From: Alitta virens
Taxonomy: Eukaryota > Annelida > Polychaeta > Phyllodocida > Nereididae
Assembly (NCBI GenBank): GCA_932294295.1
Contig: OW028585.1
Coordinates: 27,280,177-27,344,176, forward strand
DNA: 64,000 nucleotides
Reading direction: 5' to 3'
Shown: positions 54,065 through 64,000 of the stretch, one piece after another
Layout: the number at the start of each line of letters is the position of its first letter
How positions within the stretch are numbered: the stretch's first letter is position 1
Program-made: the position numbers and the translations under genes
Notes under the pieces: generated by a model
Seen by the model: the letters and a program-made list of their open reading frames with translations, nothing else
The model's database searches: none
What the model was told of the DNA's origin: nothing

Positions 54065-56540
54065 GGGCTAGGTGCGTGACTGTGGGATGTTACCATTTTT
54101 ACAGGTGAAACTTTACTTTTTAAAAATGTTTTATATCGATAGTGATTAAATATTTCTTGATTCATGGATATGCAGCATATCAATGACAACCCTTATTTAG
54201 TCCTTGAAAGTTGAAAAATTAAGAGTTTGTGGTATGCTGACCATCTTATAACTTTATACTGTAAACTTTGCCGTTGTACATTTATAAACTCTATACTACT
54301 ATACAACTGAAGCAATATCACCATTTAATCCTCTGCACATCAGTTTGACCACCAAACATCACAAAGGGTAATATGGAAATGTATTCTGCAACCAAAACTG
54401 TAATCAAATTCAATGGAATGGCATGAATATGGACAATGTTATTCAATGGTCGATGAATTGAATGTGCAATGGCAAACATGCTTCACGTGACAGGATGGCA
54501 ATATCATTTTACAGCATTTGCATACGGCATACAATACATTTGTAAATTTCATTCAATGAGAACAGCATCTTGGTGAATCAAGAGGAAACTAGGGCTATCC
54601 AAAAATTATTATTATTATTATTATGATTATTCGTACCTATATAGTACAAAATTATGGAAAAAATTAAATTAAACAGTTTATAGAAGCATCAATATAAAAA
54701 AAATATAAAGATTTTTGAAATTGAAAAGCATAATTAGTTACATTTTATTTATGAAATATGTAATTTCTGATGTAGTTCGGTGGTCATCTATATCTTTATA
54801 GAGAAACAGAAATCTCCAAATACGTTTAGTCATTATTGTTATGACGCCTCAAAGTTTCAGAATCAGACCTTTCTCAATGTTCATATCGATAACTTCCGTG
54901 ATGTGATTTCAAATGGTGGTCGTAATAGTAACTAAGTCGCAACAACTTATAAAGTGACCAAGTTTTGCTGGAAAAACAAAAATTTATCGTTACAATGATT
55001 CCTTTGTCGACTTATAGACCCATATATTGAGCATAGACTAGTTTGCTATAAGAAACCTTATCATTATTCATGAATATGAAAGAGTATCCCATAATTGGTA
55101 GAATTTCACATCCGGTATGATATCAGAAAAAGGCAGATTCACCTTTTTTTGCTTACATAAGAAATTACATATTTCGTGGGATGAAACTTGACATCAGGCA
55201 TGCGGAATTGATATTTGCATTTATATTTTTATAACTGTGTCAGGTTAGGACACCAATATTCTCGACTGAGCCGAAACATCGCCAAAGCCTCTCGGAGTCT
55301 CGGGCAAGTGTCTTTTGATTCTTCTCCTGAACGCCAGATGTCTGATTCATAAGACCTGAAGACGGAGGTGAGAATATTTAGATTCGATGCCAAAATGATT
55401 ACGCAGAACATCAAAGACTCATGGGCGACTCAGATATGGTTGCGAAACTGTTGCATTTGTGAAGCGTAAGGATAGGTCTATGGCAGGGGAGTTCTGACAT
55501 ATGCCAGCGAATGACGAGGGAATTGGATTCTGCAAAAACTCTCTTTGGTGCAACACATTTGTGAGACTTTCACTTTCTGACACCTTTGAACTTGCGATAA
55601 CTTTGAGGGTTTCATTGGAATATATTTGATGCGGGTGATGCTTTTGACGTAGAGATTCCAAGATTGCGATATCTTTGAAAAAGCATTGCGAGGACACATT
55701 CAAATATCCCTCGGTACAGATTTTGTCAAAGAGACACTGACTTCACCATTTTCTTGTATCAGAAAAATAGGTTTCCCTTTCAGATGAGATATTTGTGCCT
55801 AATGGCATCAAACTTGCTGCACCTGTATCATACTAACAGTGGTAAGGACAACTATTCAGCAACAGGACTCAAATGTATACGTTGTTTCAAGCACATTGCA
55901 TAAGCCAGCTGCACAGAGATATAATAACACATATATATTACTTACTTCAAAGTTACAGAATGTTAATAGCCCTGTAAATGTTATGGGTTTATTTCAGTCT
56001 GCGGGTGCATGGATCATCCTGCCAATTTACAACTACACATTTGGCAGGCCAACCAATAAATATTTCCAACTTCCATATGGAGTTAAACTTCAACAAGTGG
56101 TTGATCGTTGATCGCAAGAGCTGTAGAGCTCACACCAGTGCCATCGCTCATCCATGCCATACATGGTGGGGGTAGGATCCTGCTACACTGTAATTCCTGA
56201 TAATTGGGCAAATGCTTCAATCGCGGAATCTGAAAAGGAATTTTTAAAATAGTATGAAGTATAAAGTGTTCATCAGTGCCAGTTCTGGGAAATTAGTCAT
56301 CTCTGAAAGAATTAATGACACTGAACCCAATGAAGTTAATAATGATAACTAATTCAGGTCGCATTATTCCAGCAGTGGGCAACAGCTGGAATAATACAAC
56401 CTGAATTACTTTTACAATGCATTATATATAACGGCTCGATAAAATTAAACTCTGCCATTGCAATTTTATAGTTGTATTCAGTGTTTTATCTAACATTCAT
56501 AATAATAACATTCTTTGTGGCTTATCAAACATTTGATATA
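54065..56540. other. No gene recognised
   Basis: Contains (ATT)n at 54607-54625. 55200-55760 is less AT-rich, with minus frames of 61-94 codons lacking recognisable motifs; if there is another gene in the window this is a candidate place, but I cannot support one. Confidence 0.35.
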
Positions 56541-56547
56541 GAAGCAG

Positions 56548-56800
56548 CTGAGCGATCTAATGGTTAAGCCAATAGCTAACATGGTTCTGCATTGGGCACT
56601 CTTCATGAGCTACATCTCATCTGGATATTAGTCACATAAGACAACAAATGACATCGCTTTAAAACAAGTAAAGCACCCCACCCATGGGATGGATGTGTAA
56701 CATGGGTTTGCCTCTAAGCCTTATCATCTCACCATTACGTTTGCCTTAATAGCTGGTCATATAAGCTGACTATTGTCACTCTATCAAGTACATTGATTGT
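56548..56800 (+). mobile_element. SINE-1B copy
   Basis: Degenerate head (GCAGCTGAGCGATCTAATGG), GGGCACTCTTCATGAGCTAC, CCCATGGGATGGATGTGTAA, CTTATCATCTCACCATTACG, AGCTGGTCATATAAGCTGAC. Confidence 0.85.
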
Positions 56801-56804
56801 GTAA

Positions 56805-57155
56805 TATGAGACTGAAGTCACCAAATTTACACTACCGCCACAAATATGTAGTAGTTGGAATTCTGGGCACGAATGACACTTGGCAAAAGATGTGTGTGGA
56901 TTACAGAACACAGGGGTCACATTCTATCTGCCACAATGGCATAGTGGTGTCAACAGCTTTCACGATTATATCACCGGAGTGATGCCAGAGGTTCAAAAAG
57001 GACAATCCATCCCACTTTTGGGATTCTGGGACTAGGTTCCATTGTGTGAGTGTTGGTTCCATCAATGTGCAACTGAAGTTGTGCGAGATACGAATGTTGA
57101 TACAGTATATCATCAATACAGATATACTTCCCAATAGCATTCCATATCAGATTGA
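56805..57155. other. No feature recognised
   Basis: Unassigned; CCAATAGCATTCCATATC at 57130 weakly resembles an M1 end. Confidence 0.3.
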
Positions 57156-57157
57156 CA

Positions 57158-57345
57158 AGGTGTGGGGCCTAATTCAGTGATAGCGTGCTGGGCTTCCAAC
57201 CGCTGATCCTGGGTTCAATTCCTGGTTGAGCCTAAGTTGGATGGCTGTTTCATCCATCATCTCATTTCCATGGTCCCTGCCTGTCCTAAACAGCCCATCA
57301 GGTGCCAAAATGCAGGACGTAAAGCCCTACTCCACCCACCTTATC
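57158..57345 (+). mobile_element. SINE-2 copy, full length
   Basis: Head GGGGCCTAATTCAGTGATAG CGTGCTGGGCTTCC, box B GGTTCAATTCCTGG, body TTGGATGGCTGTTTCATCC, tail CATCAGGTGCCAAAATGCAG. Confidence 0.9.
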
Positions 57346-57349
57346 AGAT

Positions 57350-58335
57350 TGGAAATATTGCAACATTGGCTGATGGCCAACGTTGCGCCAATGTCTTGTC
57401 AATGTATCATATTTTGGAGTTGGTGTTTCACATAATAGTAACTACAGCCGATTCCACTCCAAGAAGTTTTTTTTTTACAGATATATAATGGTTACAGTAT
57501 CATTTTGTTTAATAATATTGTGTTGTACATGTACCAAACAATTCATAGACTTTTGAAAATATAGATATGTATGAGCCTAATTTCACATCATCATGGGATT
57601 GACTGTAGTACTGTTCAGGAAAGTGCCAAATTAAATGACAATGGCTGATTTTTAGATTAAGAAAGATTTATTTGTGATGTTCATCTAACCCTTAATTGAC
57701 CCGTTTATCAGTACGTGTTGATTTCTTCATATCATGACATATTACATGTCTAGGTTTTTATTTTTTCAGATTTTTTATTTTCAACCAGAGCAATTTACAT
57801 GCATATATCTTAATAAACAACAGTAGTATCAAAACAAGATAGCAACTGGTTGTCTATGTTAGCCTAATGGTGAAAAGTTCATTTGTAAAAAATTAAAGCA
57901 AGGATAGTGTGGCGGCAATACATGTTCTGGTTTCTCAGAAGTTTCTGTATTGGCCAGGCTTTTATTGTACAGAGCACATACGTAAGTGTTATTTTTGTGA
58001 GCACTTCATTTCCAGCTAAGAAATACATCTTTGTACATAAGATAGGCAAGTTACTTTTGCTTTGATATACCATGATGTTATAGCCAAAAATGACATCCAG
58101 TACCAATATATATCTCTTTGCGAACTTTGCATCAAAGGCTTTGATTCTTTGAAAATGGTGAAGCAGTGCTGTTCATCCTGAATATTTATATTTGATGGCA
58201 GGTCTCAGGGCATTATTTGTATATTAAAGATGAGAAAGATTGTCATTAACATGTTCCTTATTCCAACATGATGCACACTGTACATCATTTATTTTCCAAG
58301 GCTTTTTTTTTTGTGTAAGACGCCTCACTTCTAAG
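57350..58335. other. No feature recognised
   Basis: AT-rich non-coding sequence. Confidence 0.4.
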
Positions 58336-58339
58336 AAAT

Positions 58340-58622
58340 CCCCACAAATGTAGCTAGGTTGTCTAGTGGTAAGACACTTGCCTACCCCTCTGAACGACCC
58401 GTTTCAATCCTAGGTCCGGCACCCTTCATGAGGAATATCCCATCGGGATGTCGTTCGGATGAGATGTTAAATTGGTGGTCCCTTGTAGTCAGTGTCTATG
58501 CTGAGGCAAGTAAAATATCCCACCCATGGGGTAAAATGTGTAACACGGGTGGACTCCTCTCTCACCTCATCAATCAACCTTTGATTGTGGCAAGAACTTG
58601 CCTTAGAGGGCTGCACTTCCCA
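58340..58622 (+). mobile_element. SINE-1A copy, full length, with TATC tail
   Basis: Head TAGCTAGGTTGTCTAGTGGT AAGACACTTGCC, box-B-like GTTTCAATCC, then all family blocks to AGAGGGCTGCACTTCCCACA. Open frames over it are SINE translation. Confidence 0.93.
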
Positions 58623-58772
58623 CATCTATCTATCTATATATCTATCTATATATCTATCTATCTATCTATATATCTATCTATCTGTATATCTATCTATCTA
58701 TCAATCTATGAATCTACCTATCTACCTATCTATCTATCTACCTATCTCTCTATCTCTCTATCTATCTATCAA
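58623..58772. repeat. (TATC)n tail of the SINE-1A copy
   Basis: 150 bp of TATC with TATA, TGTA and CCTA variants. Confidence 0.95.
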
Positions 58773-58779
58773 ATGAACT

Positions 58780-59195
58780 TGAAACCATTCCTGAGGGAGG
58801 AGATAGTTCTTGAAAAACTGGTCATACTTAGTTAACTCATTCGAATCTACTGGGAAGAGACTTTCAGGCCATGCAAATGTGTCAGGCTAATTTCTGTCCT
58901 CTGCGTGCAAACATATATTTTCTTTGATAACTCAGCAAATTGAAGGTCTAGGAGAAAAATGATGGCTCCTTATCTCAGATCAGATCAATTTCTCCCATAC
59001 TTGAGTTGGTAATGCATTTTTCCTTAGCGTTCAAAAAACATGAATGGGATTATCATGAATGCTGAAATTTCTTTATCTGTCGGCTGCTTTCATGATTTAA
59101 ACAATCAGAATTGCGTCGCAGATCATAGTTTTTGATTGTAATGTCATGATGAATATAATGCTCCCATGTAAGGGAGCCACTGTACACTGTACAAA
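58780..59195. other. No feature recognised
   Basis: Unassigned sequence. Confidence 0.4.
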
Positions 59196-59196
59196 C

Positions 59197-59327
59197 TACC
59201 GTAACGGAGGGTATTATTAACAGTGCGGGTATTATCGACACTCACATTAGAATGTTAACAATTTTGTTAACAAACTAATTAAGTGTCGATAATACCCGCC
59301 TTGTCGATTATACCCTCCGTTACGGTA
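59197..59327. mobile_element. Palindromic TIR element, 131 bp
   Basis: TACCGTAACGGAGGGTATTA and TATACCCTCCGTTACGGTA at the ends, CGGGTATTATCGACACT and AGTGTCGATAATACCCG inside. Ends in TA. Confidence 0.9.
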
Positions 59328-59610
59328 TATATTTCATAATGGCAGGACTCAAATTCGTTGCAAAGGCGGACCACATTGCTGTGTTATATTCGCTAAAAGC
59401 TGCCAATATTCTCTTCAATATCATCATTTCCCTTTTTTGCTCTTTGCATCTCTTTAACTAATTACTTGATGTCTTTTTTTACACAAGTACAGTAATTTTC
59501 AAAACATTATTTCTACTTGTCACTCCTGTCGTGAATGGACCCTTGCAGTTTGCGCCACTATCAAATTTATCAACAATTATTAGCACCCAGCCATAAATAC
59601 CAATGAAAAT

Positions 59611-59828
59611 ACACGCTTTACACACAGCAGCCATGTTGGAATTTTTGCCTCATTGACCTCTCATTGCACCCAAATATAATATTATGACATCATCAGTAGA
59701 CAATGGCCATGGTGAGGTCACAGAGTGCAAGAACAATGGAGAAGTATTGATGTCATAATATATGACATAATCAAAATGAGGTCAATGAGGCAAACATTTC
59801 AACATGGCTGCTGTGTGAAAAGGGTGTA
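59611..59828. mobile_element. TIR element family M3, reverse orientation
   Basis: ACACAGCAGCCATGTTGGAA TTTTTGCCTCATTGACCT and its complement at the right. The middle (CAATGGCCATGGTGAGGTCA) is the complement of the 21.9-kb copy. Confidence 0.9.
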
Positions 59829-59829
59829 T

Positions 59830-60610
59830 GGGATGCACTATGTAGTATGTAACTTATTTCTATAGGTACACAAAATGCAATGTTTTTGTACGAAAAGTTT
59901 TGAACAACTCATTAAATCTGTGAAGTATTACCCTTTGCGGTATTCTGCACTCCTAATTACTCCTAATGAAGTCTGGGATTGCCGAAATTAACACATGAGA
60001 CAGTTGACAGTTTGAAGTAGAGCATTCTTCAGACTTATGGCATCACTTCATAATTGTACTTCCACCTCTGAGGTCGTTGACACCTGTTGACGCCAGAAAT
60101 CTCTTGTGGCAGACAAAATATGGCCCTTGGAAATATTCCTTAATATTTTGTCAAAATAGTTGTGGTGCGGAAATTACTTTTACAGCAAGAAGATTTGCAA
60201 TGAAGCTGCTATTAACATAAGGGAATAGAGGCTGAAACAGGGTTTATTGGTGGTAAAAATTTATGTCTGGGAAAAATATTAACTGAAATGCATCTATATA
60301 TATCTAAACTAATGTTAACTTCTATGTAAATACTTTAATTCTGTGGCTGGAACCATCTGTAACTATAGTCTTTGTTGTATTCCCTTTTTTTTAACTTTTA
60401 TTTTTAATTATTTTCTGATTGCTTTTATTTCTTTGTATCTTTTGTACTTGTGACATATATGTCTTTTCTGACATCTTCCGTCAATAAAAATTATATATAT
60501 ATATATCTGTATGTTTGACATGTTAGATGGATATGTTTAAGTTCATTGTGGGGTAACTACTGGAAGCTGGATGAAGAGGGTACCCTGACTTCGGGTAGTC
60601 CTCAGGGAAG
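59830..60610. other. No feature recognised
   Basis: AT-rich non-coding sequence, short (TA)n at 60493. Confidence 0.4.
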
Positions 60611-60611
60611 G

Positions 60612-60753
60612 TACATGGCCAAATGTCACATGCGTTTTCCATGAGAAGAATAAACGCATGGAAAACGCAGGGTTTTTAGCTAATTATAATGAGGCAAAAA
60701 CCATGCGTTTATCCAAATGCATGGAAAACGCACGTGGCACAATTTGCCATGTA
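60612..60753. mobile_element. TIR element family M2
   Basis: TACATGGCCAAATGTCACAT and GTGGCACAATTTGCCATGTA ends, with internal CATGCGTTTATCC / ATAAACGCATGG. Confidence 0.9.
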
Positions 60754-61114
60754 TATGTATTCAAACTGGTTACTCACCTTAAAGCAACCAGTTGCCATCC
60801 AGTCTATGGTATAAGCAATTGAAAAACCAATTGGTGGGGCATATCATAGCATAATCTTCTCTGCACCATTCTGCCCTTGAGAATCTATGCGCAATATATC
60901 AGTCTCTTCTTCGCCATTTGGGAATCAATCCATAACAAAAGGCTACAGAGTGAAATAACTTTGATTGTGTGGCATACAACAGGGAGTTCAGTGCAACAAC
61001 GACTATTTATTTGGAGTACTCTACAAAACACACTAGAGACCAGGGTAACAGACCTATATATTCCTATGCAAAATATATATGTATAATTCTTATATGGACA
61101 GTCTAGCAGTTATG

Positions 61115-61385
61115 GTGTGACCCGTTCCTCTGAAGGTCCCAGGTTCAAATCTATGTTAGCGCATCCAGCATTTTTTATGAAATCGACATCAGCTGAAAGT
61201 CGTTCGCATAAGATATTCAATTTCTGGTGCCTTGAACTGTGTCTACGCTAGGGCAAGAGAAAGATGTCACCTAATGGGTAGATGTATAACATAGTGTGGA
61301 CTCCCAAATCATCATTTTTTATACGTGTCATTACATCTGCCTAGCCGTCAACAGATAAACTTGCGATAAAGTGACACACTGCTTG
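61115..61385 (+). mobile_element. Diverged SINE-1B copy
   Basis: GGTCCCAGGTTCAAATCT, AAAGTCGTTCGCATAAGATA, CTACGCTAGGGCAAGAGAAA, CATTACATCTGCCTAGCCG. Confidence 0.7.
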
Positions 61386-61389
61386 CGAC

Positions 61390-62765
61390 TCATCCTTACT
61401 ATGTATATGTCTGCATATAGTGTCTCGAACGAATAAACTTATCCATTGTCACAGTAATTTCTTCGGCTCTATAGAAGTCTATATTTGTGAAATAGTCTCA
61501 AAACATATGAATGATATAAGGATTGCCCTCCTTTGAACTTCTTGCATGACTTTGAAAAATCTCATCTCGAAAGCTGACAAATTATGCAGACGAAACATGA
61601 CCCTTTTGTATCTTGTGCCATTCATGTTTGTTTTTTTGCTGATGTATTATTTTTCTTGTTTAATTTTTTAGTTTTTTGTACTGCACAGTATGTATTATGT
61701 TTGATAGACAAATTGGCTCAGGATGAATTTGAAATGACGAAAAATAAAAAAAACAATAGCACAACTGCTACAGAAAATCGTAAAAAAAATGAAAATGTAA
61801 AATACAATGCAACGATTTAAAAAAGGAAAAAAAACAAAAACATTTCTAAGCAGTGTAATTTATATATATTTATTTCAAACTCCATGGTTTAGCATAGGGG
61901 AAAATATTAATAAATACAAATAAAATTTAGTAAATCTGAAATATCAGGAAATTCTAAATATGGAATAGTAAGTTTGCAATTTAAATTGTCTTTCAATTCC
62001 CTCATAACAGAAAGGATCACTCGATCTTTGTCTGTCAAGTTTGTCCGATCATTCATTTTTCTCTCAATGAAAGATGTAAAGGAACAAAGCTTCGCATCAG
62101 CCAAACTCATTTCAGTAAATATGTTGGCCTATCTGATCCACAACTTTTCGAGTAATCTATAACGTTAATAAGCAGGGCAATGCAAGTTTTTATGTCTGCA
62201 TTGTTTCAAACCTAAAGTGGACTATTATAACTAGGGACATTTAATTGCCGAAACCATACTAGCTTTGCAAATCAAACTTTTATACCAGCTTTGATTCAAA
62301 TATTAATATACAGTAAGATACAAGCTAGTTTTGTACTTTCTAGGATACTGTTCCACATAATATACTTTTATATCTCCCAACTTGGGCGTTTTCTTGTTTT
62401 TTACATTCTTGTTTTAATGACTTTCTTGTTTTGCTGCATGTGATTTGTTAATTATAGTGTTTTTTGAAGAATAATTGAATGGGTTATCAAGGAACGCAGA
62501 TTCCCATTACCCAAGTGCTTATTAGCGTGAGTGAGCAGAAAGTGCTAGGCAATAATGACTCCTCATCTAGATTAAGGAAATGATCTCCTTTTTTGAATAA
62601 TTCAGAAATATTTGCAAATTACTGGTAGCGTAGGGATAATAAGTTGTCATCTTATAAATTTCCAATCTACGGAGAAAACAACAACCTCTACAGGGGGAAT
62701 GACAAAAATATGTTTTTTTTTCCAGCTTCAGTGGATAACTGATTTTGTTCACGAGCTTTTTCGGT
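61390..62765. other. No feature recognised
   Basis: AT-rich non-coding sequence with several A and T runs. Confidence 0.4.
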
Positions 62766-62769
62766 CATT

Positions 62770-62862
62770 GTGTTTTGCCTCTCGAACAAACTACCTGAGT
62801 GTGTTTTGCCTCTCGAATAAACTACCTGAGTGTGTTTTGCCTCTCGAATAAACTACCTGAGT
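62770..62862. repeat. Minisatellite, 31-bp unit, three copies
   Basis: TGTGTTTTGCCTCTCGAATA AACTACCTGAG repeated three times, first copy with GAACAA. Confidence 0.95.
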
Positions 62863-62934
62863 GCCTCAGTTGTGCATATGATGGCTTCAAAAGAAAAATA
62901 AGAACTTTTTTCTGAAAGTTGAAAGCTACAGGGG

Positions 62935-63840
62935 AAAGTATAGAGAACTGGGCCGTTTATCACATTTTGATTTTTCCCGATTCAAATAATAAAGCAAGGT
63001 CACTTTTTTCTTTCAAAATGATACTATAATCATTCCTCTAATAATGTTAGGTGCCTTTTTGAAAGAATTCTCAATAATTTCTCGTATAATGGGTAAATTA
63101 TACTTCAGAGAAAAGTGGCCCAGTTTTCCCGGATAACTGGGCCATGGGGGCGGGAGAACTGGGTCCTCCTGTCAGTTAAATGCAAACTGAAAAACTGAAA
63201 CAATTATTAATATGTTCATGAAGAATTATAAACAAAATGATTGCATTAAAAGAACAGAGATTAAATTAAAAAAAATACAAAGCCAAAAAAAAAGATATAT
63301 TTTTAAAAATTACATTAATTTTATGTTAAAACTTCATATATACAGTGTGAATACATTATATCATAGTTAACATTTATAAATTTAACGTTTTAACTTCATC
63401 TTAGCATAATTCTGTAAGTCTAATCAAAGCTCCATTGGAAAGTTTGCAGGATTTAAAGATTTTTCTGATGTAATCACCATAAATGTAGCTTGTAGGCCTG
63501 CTATATCTTAACTTTAGCTGTATTAAAACAGTAAATCACTGTCATGTATAGTAGACAAATGATTTAATGCAGGGGAAATATGCCTGCTGAATTTATGTTT
63601 GAATAATTAAAACTCTGAAAGTGCAAGCATGGGTTAAACCAAATTGTATTGTAAGCCATAAGTCAACTATGATGTGACATAGATTATGGTTTTCCTTTAG
63701 TTTTCTAAGAGTAAGCTGGTGTTTTGGAAGATTTTCTAATGCCAGGTGGTTTATAAGTTCTTTTCAAATATTTATAACAGAGGGAGGCCTAGGACAGGGG
63801 CCCAGTTCTCCCCACCTGAGGTGACCCAGTTCTCTCCAAA
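62935..63840. mobile_element. Possible TIR element with GGCCCAGTTCTC motifs at both ends
   Basis: GAGAACTGGGCC at 62943 is inverted by GGCCCAGTTCTCC at 63799, and further copies lie at 63118-63165 and 63825. No transposase frame seen. Confidence 0.5.
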
Positions 63841-64000
63841 GCTGTTGCTTGAAAGAAATGGCAACCATATTTTTTTACATGGCGTGAACAACATGTCAGT
63901 TACATGATTGTACTCTGATTTTGTGCTGATTATAACAATATATTTATTTCTATTATATCCTTTATCAATTTTTGTCAATGAATGATTGTATACAAAGTGA

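Noticed and set aside
58359..58835. 158-codon frame
   Set aside because: Translation of SINE-1A plus its TATC tail.

Overview
This is AT-rich eukaryotic DNA, most likely from a marine invertebrate. The signs are GT-AG introns, tRNA-derived SINEs, many small terminal-inverted-repeat (TIR) elements, long microsatellites and a peptide-type GPCR. I cannot name the species. The GPCR has the look of the large lophotrochozoan peptide or orphan receptor families, but that is a low-confidence impression. Only two protein-coding genes can be supported, both on the + strand.

Gene 1 (10.3-28.0 kb) was assembled by hand from 21 exons, all with GT-AG borders and compatible phases. It gives an open frame of 1112 residues. 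The order is an N-terminal extension, a catalase-related domain of the coral allene oxide synthase (AOS) type, a PLAT/C2-like domain, and a full-length lipoxygenase (LOX) domain. This is the layout of the coral AOS-LOX fusion. By alignment to motifs I know, nearly every cofactor residue in both catalytic domains is replaced, while frame, splice sites and fold motifs are intact. On the heme side the distal His is Tyr, the Asn is Tyr, and the proximal Arg and Tyr are Leu and Ser. On the iron side one of five LOX ligands survives; the others are Phe, Arg, Ser and a C-terminal Ala. It reads as a fusion of two pseudoenzymes kept for a non-catalytic role. This is the most interesting item in the window.

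Gene 2 (31.67-32.81 kb) is a single-exon class A GPCR of 380 residues with ERT in place of DRY and N-F-x-x-Y in place of NPxxY.

The rest is non-coding. 0-10 kb holds microsatellites, a 0.86-kb minisatellite with a (TTAATAGTGAGGTGGTC)-type unit, and a decayed reverse-transcriptase fragment. Introns of gene 1 carry two SINE families, five or more TIR elements and a repeat shared between two introns. 28-43 kb holds TIR elements, including one in the presumed 3' end of gene 1, one of 1.0 kb and one of 2.2 kb, and an AATC microsatellite. 43.9-53.2 kb is a tandem segmental duplication (two copies, about 3.7 and 4.4 kb) in which short, nearly identical, homeodomain-site-rich islands alternate with diverged sequence. 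53-64 kb holds more SINEs, TIR elements and stretches where I recognise nothing.

All alignments were done by eye. Family assignments rest on recalled motifs, not on a database search.
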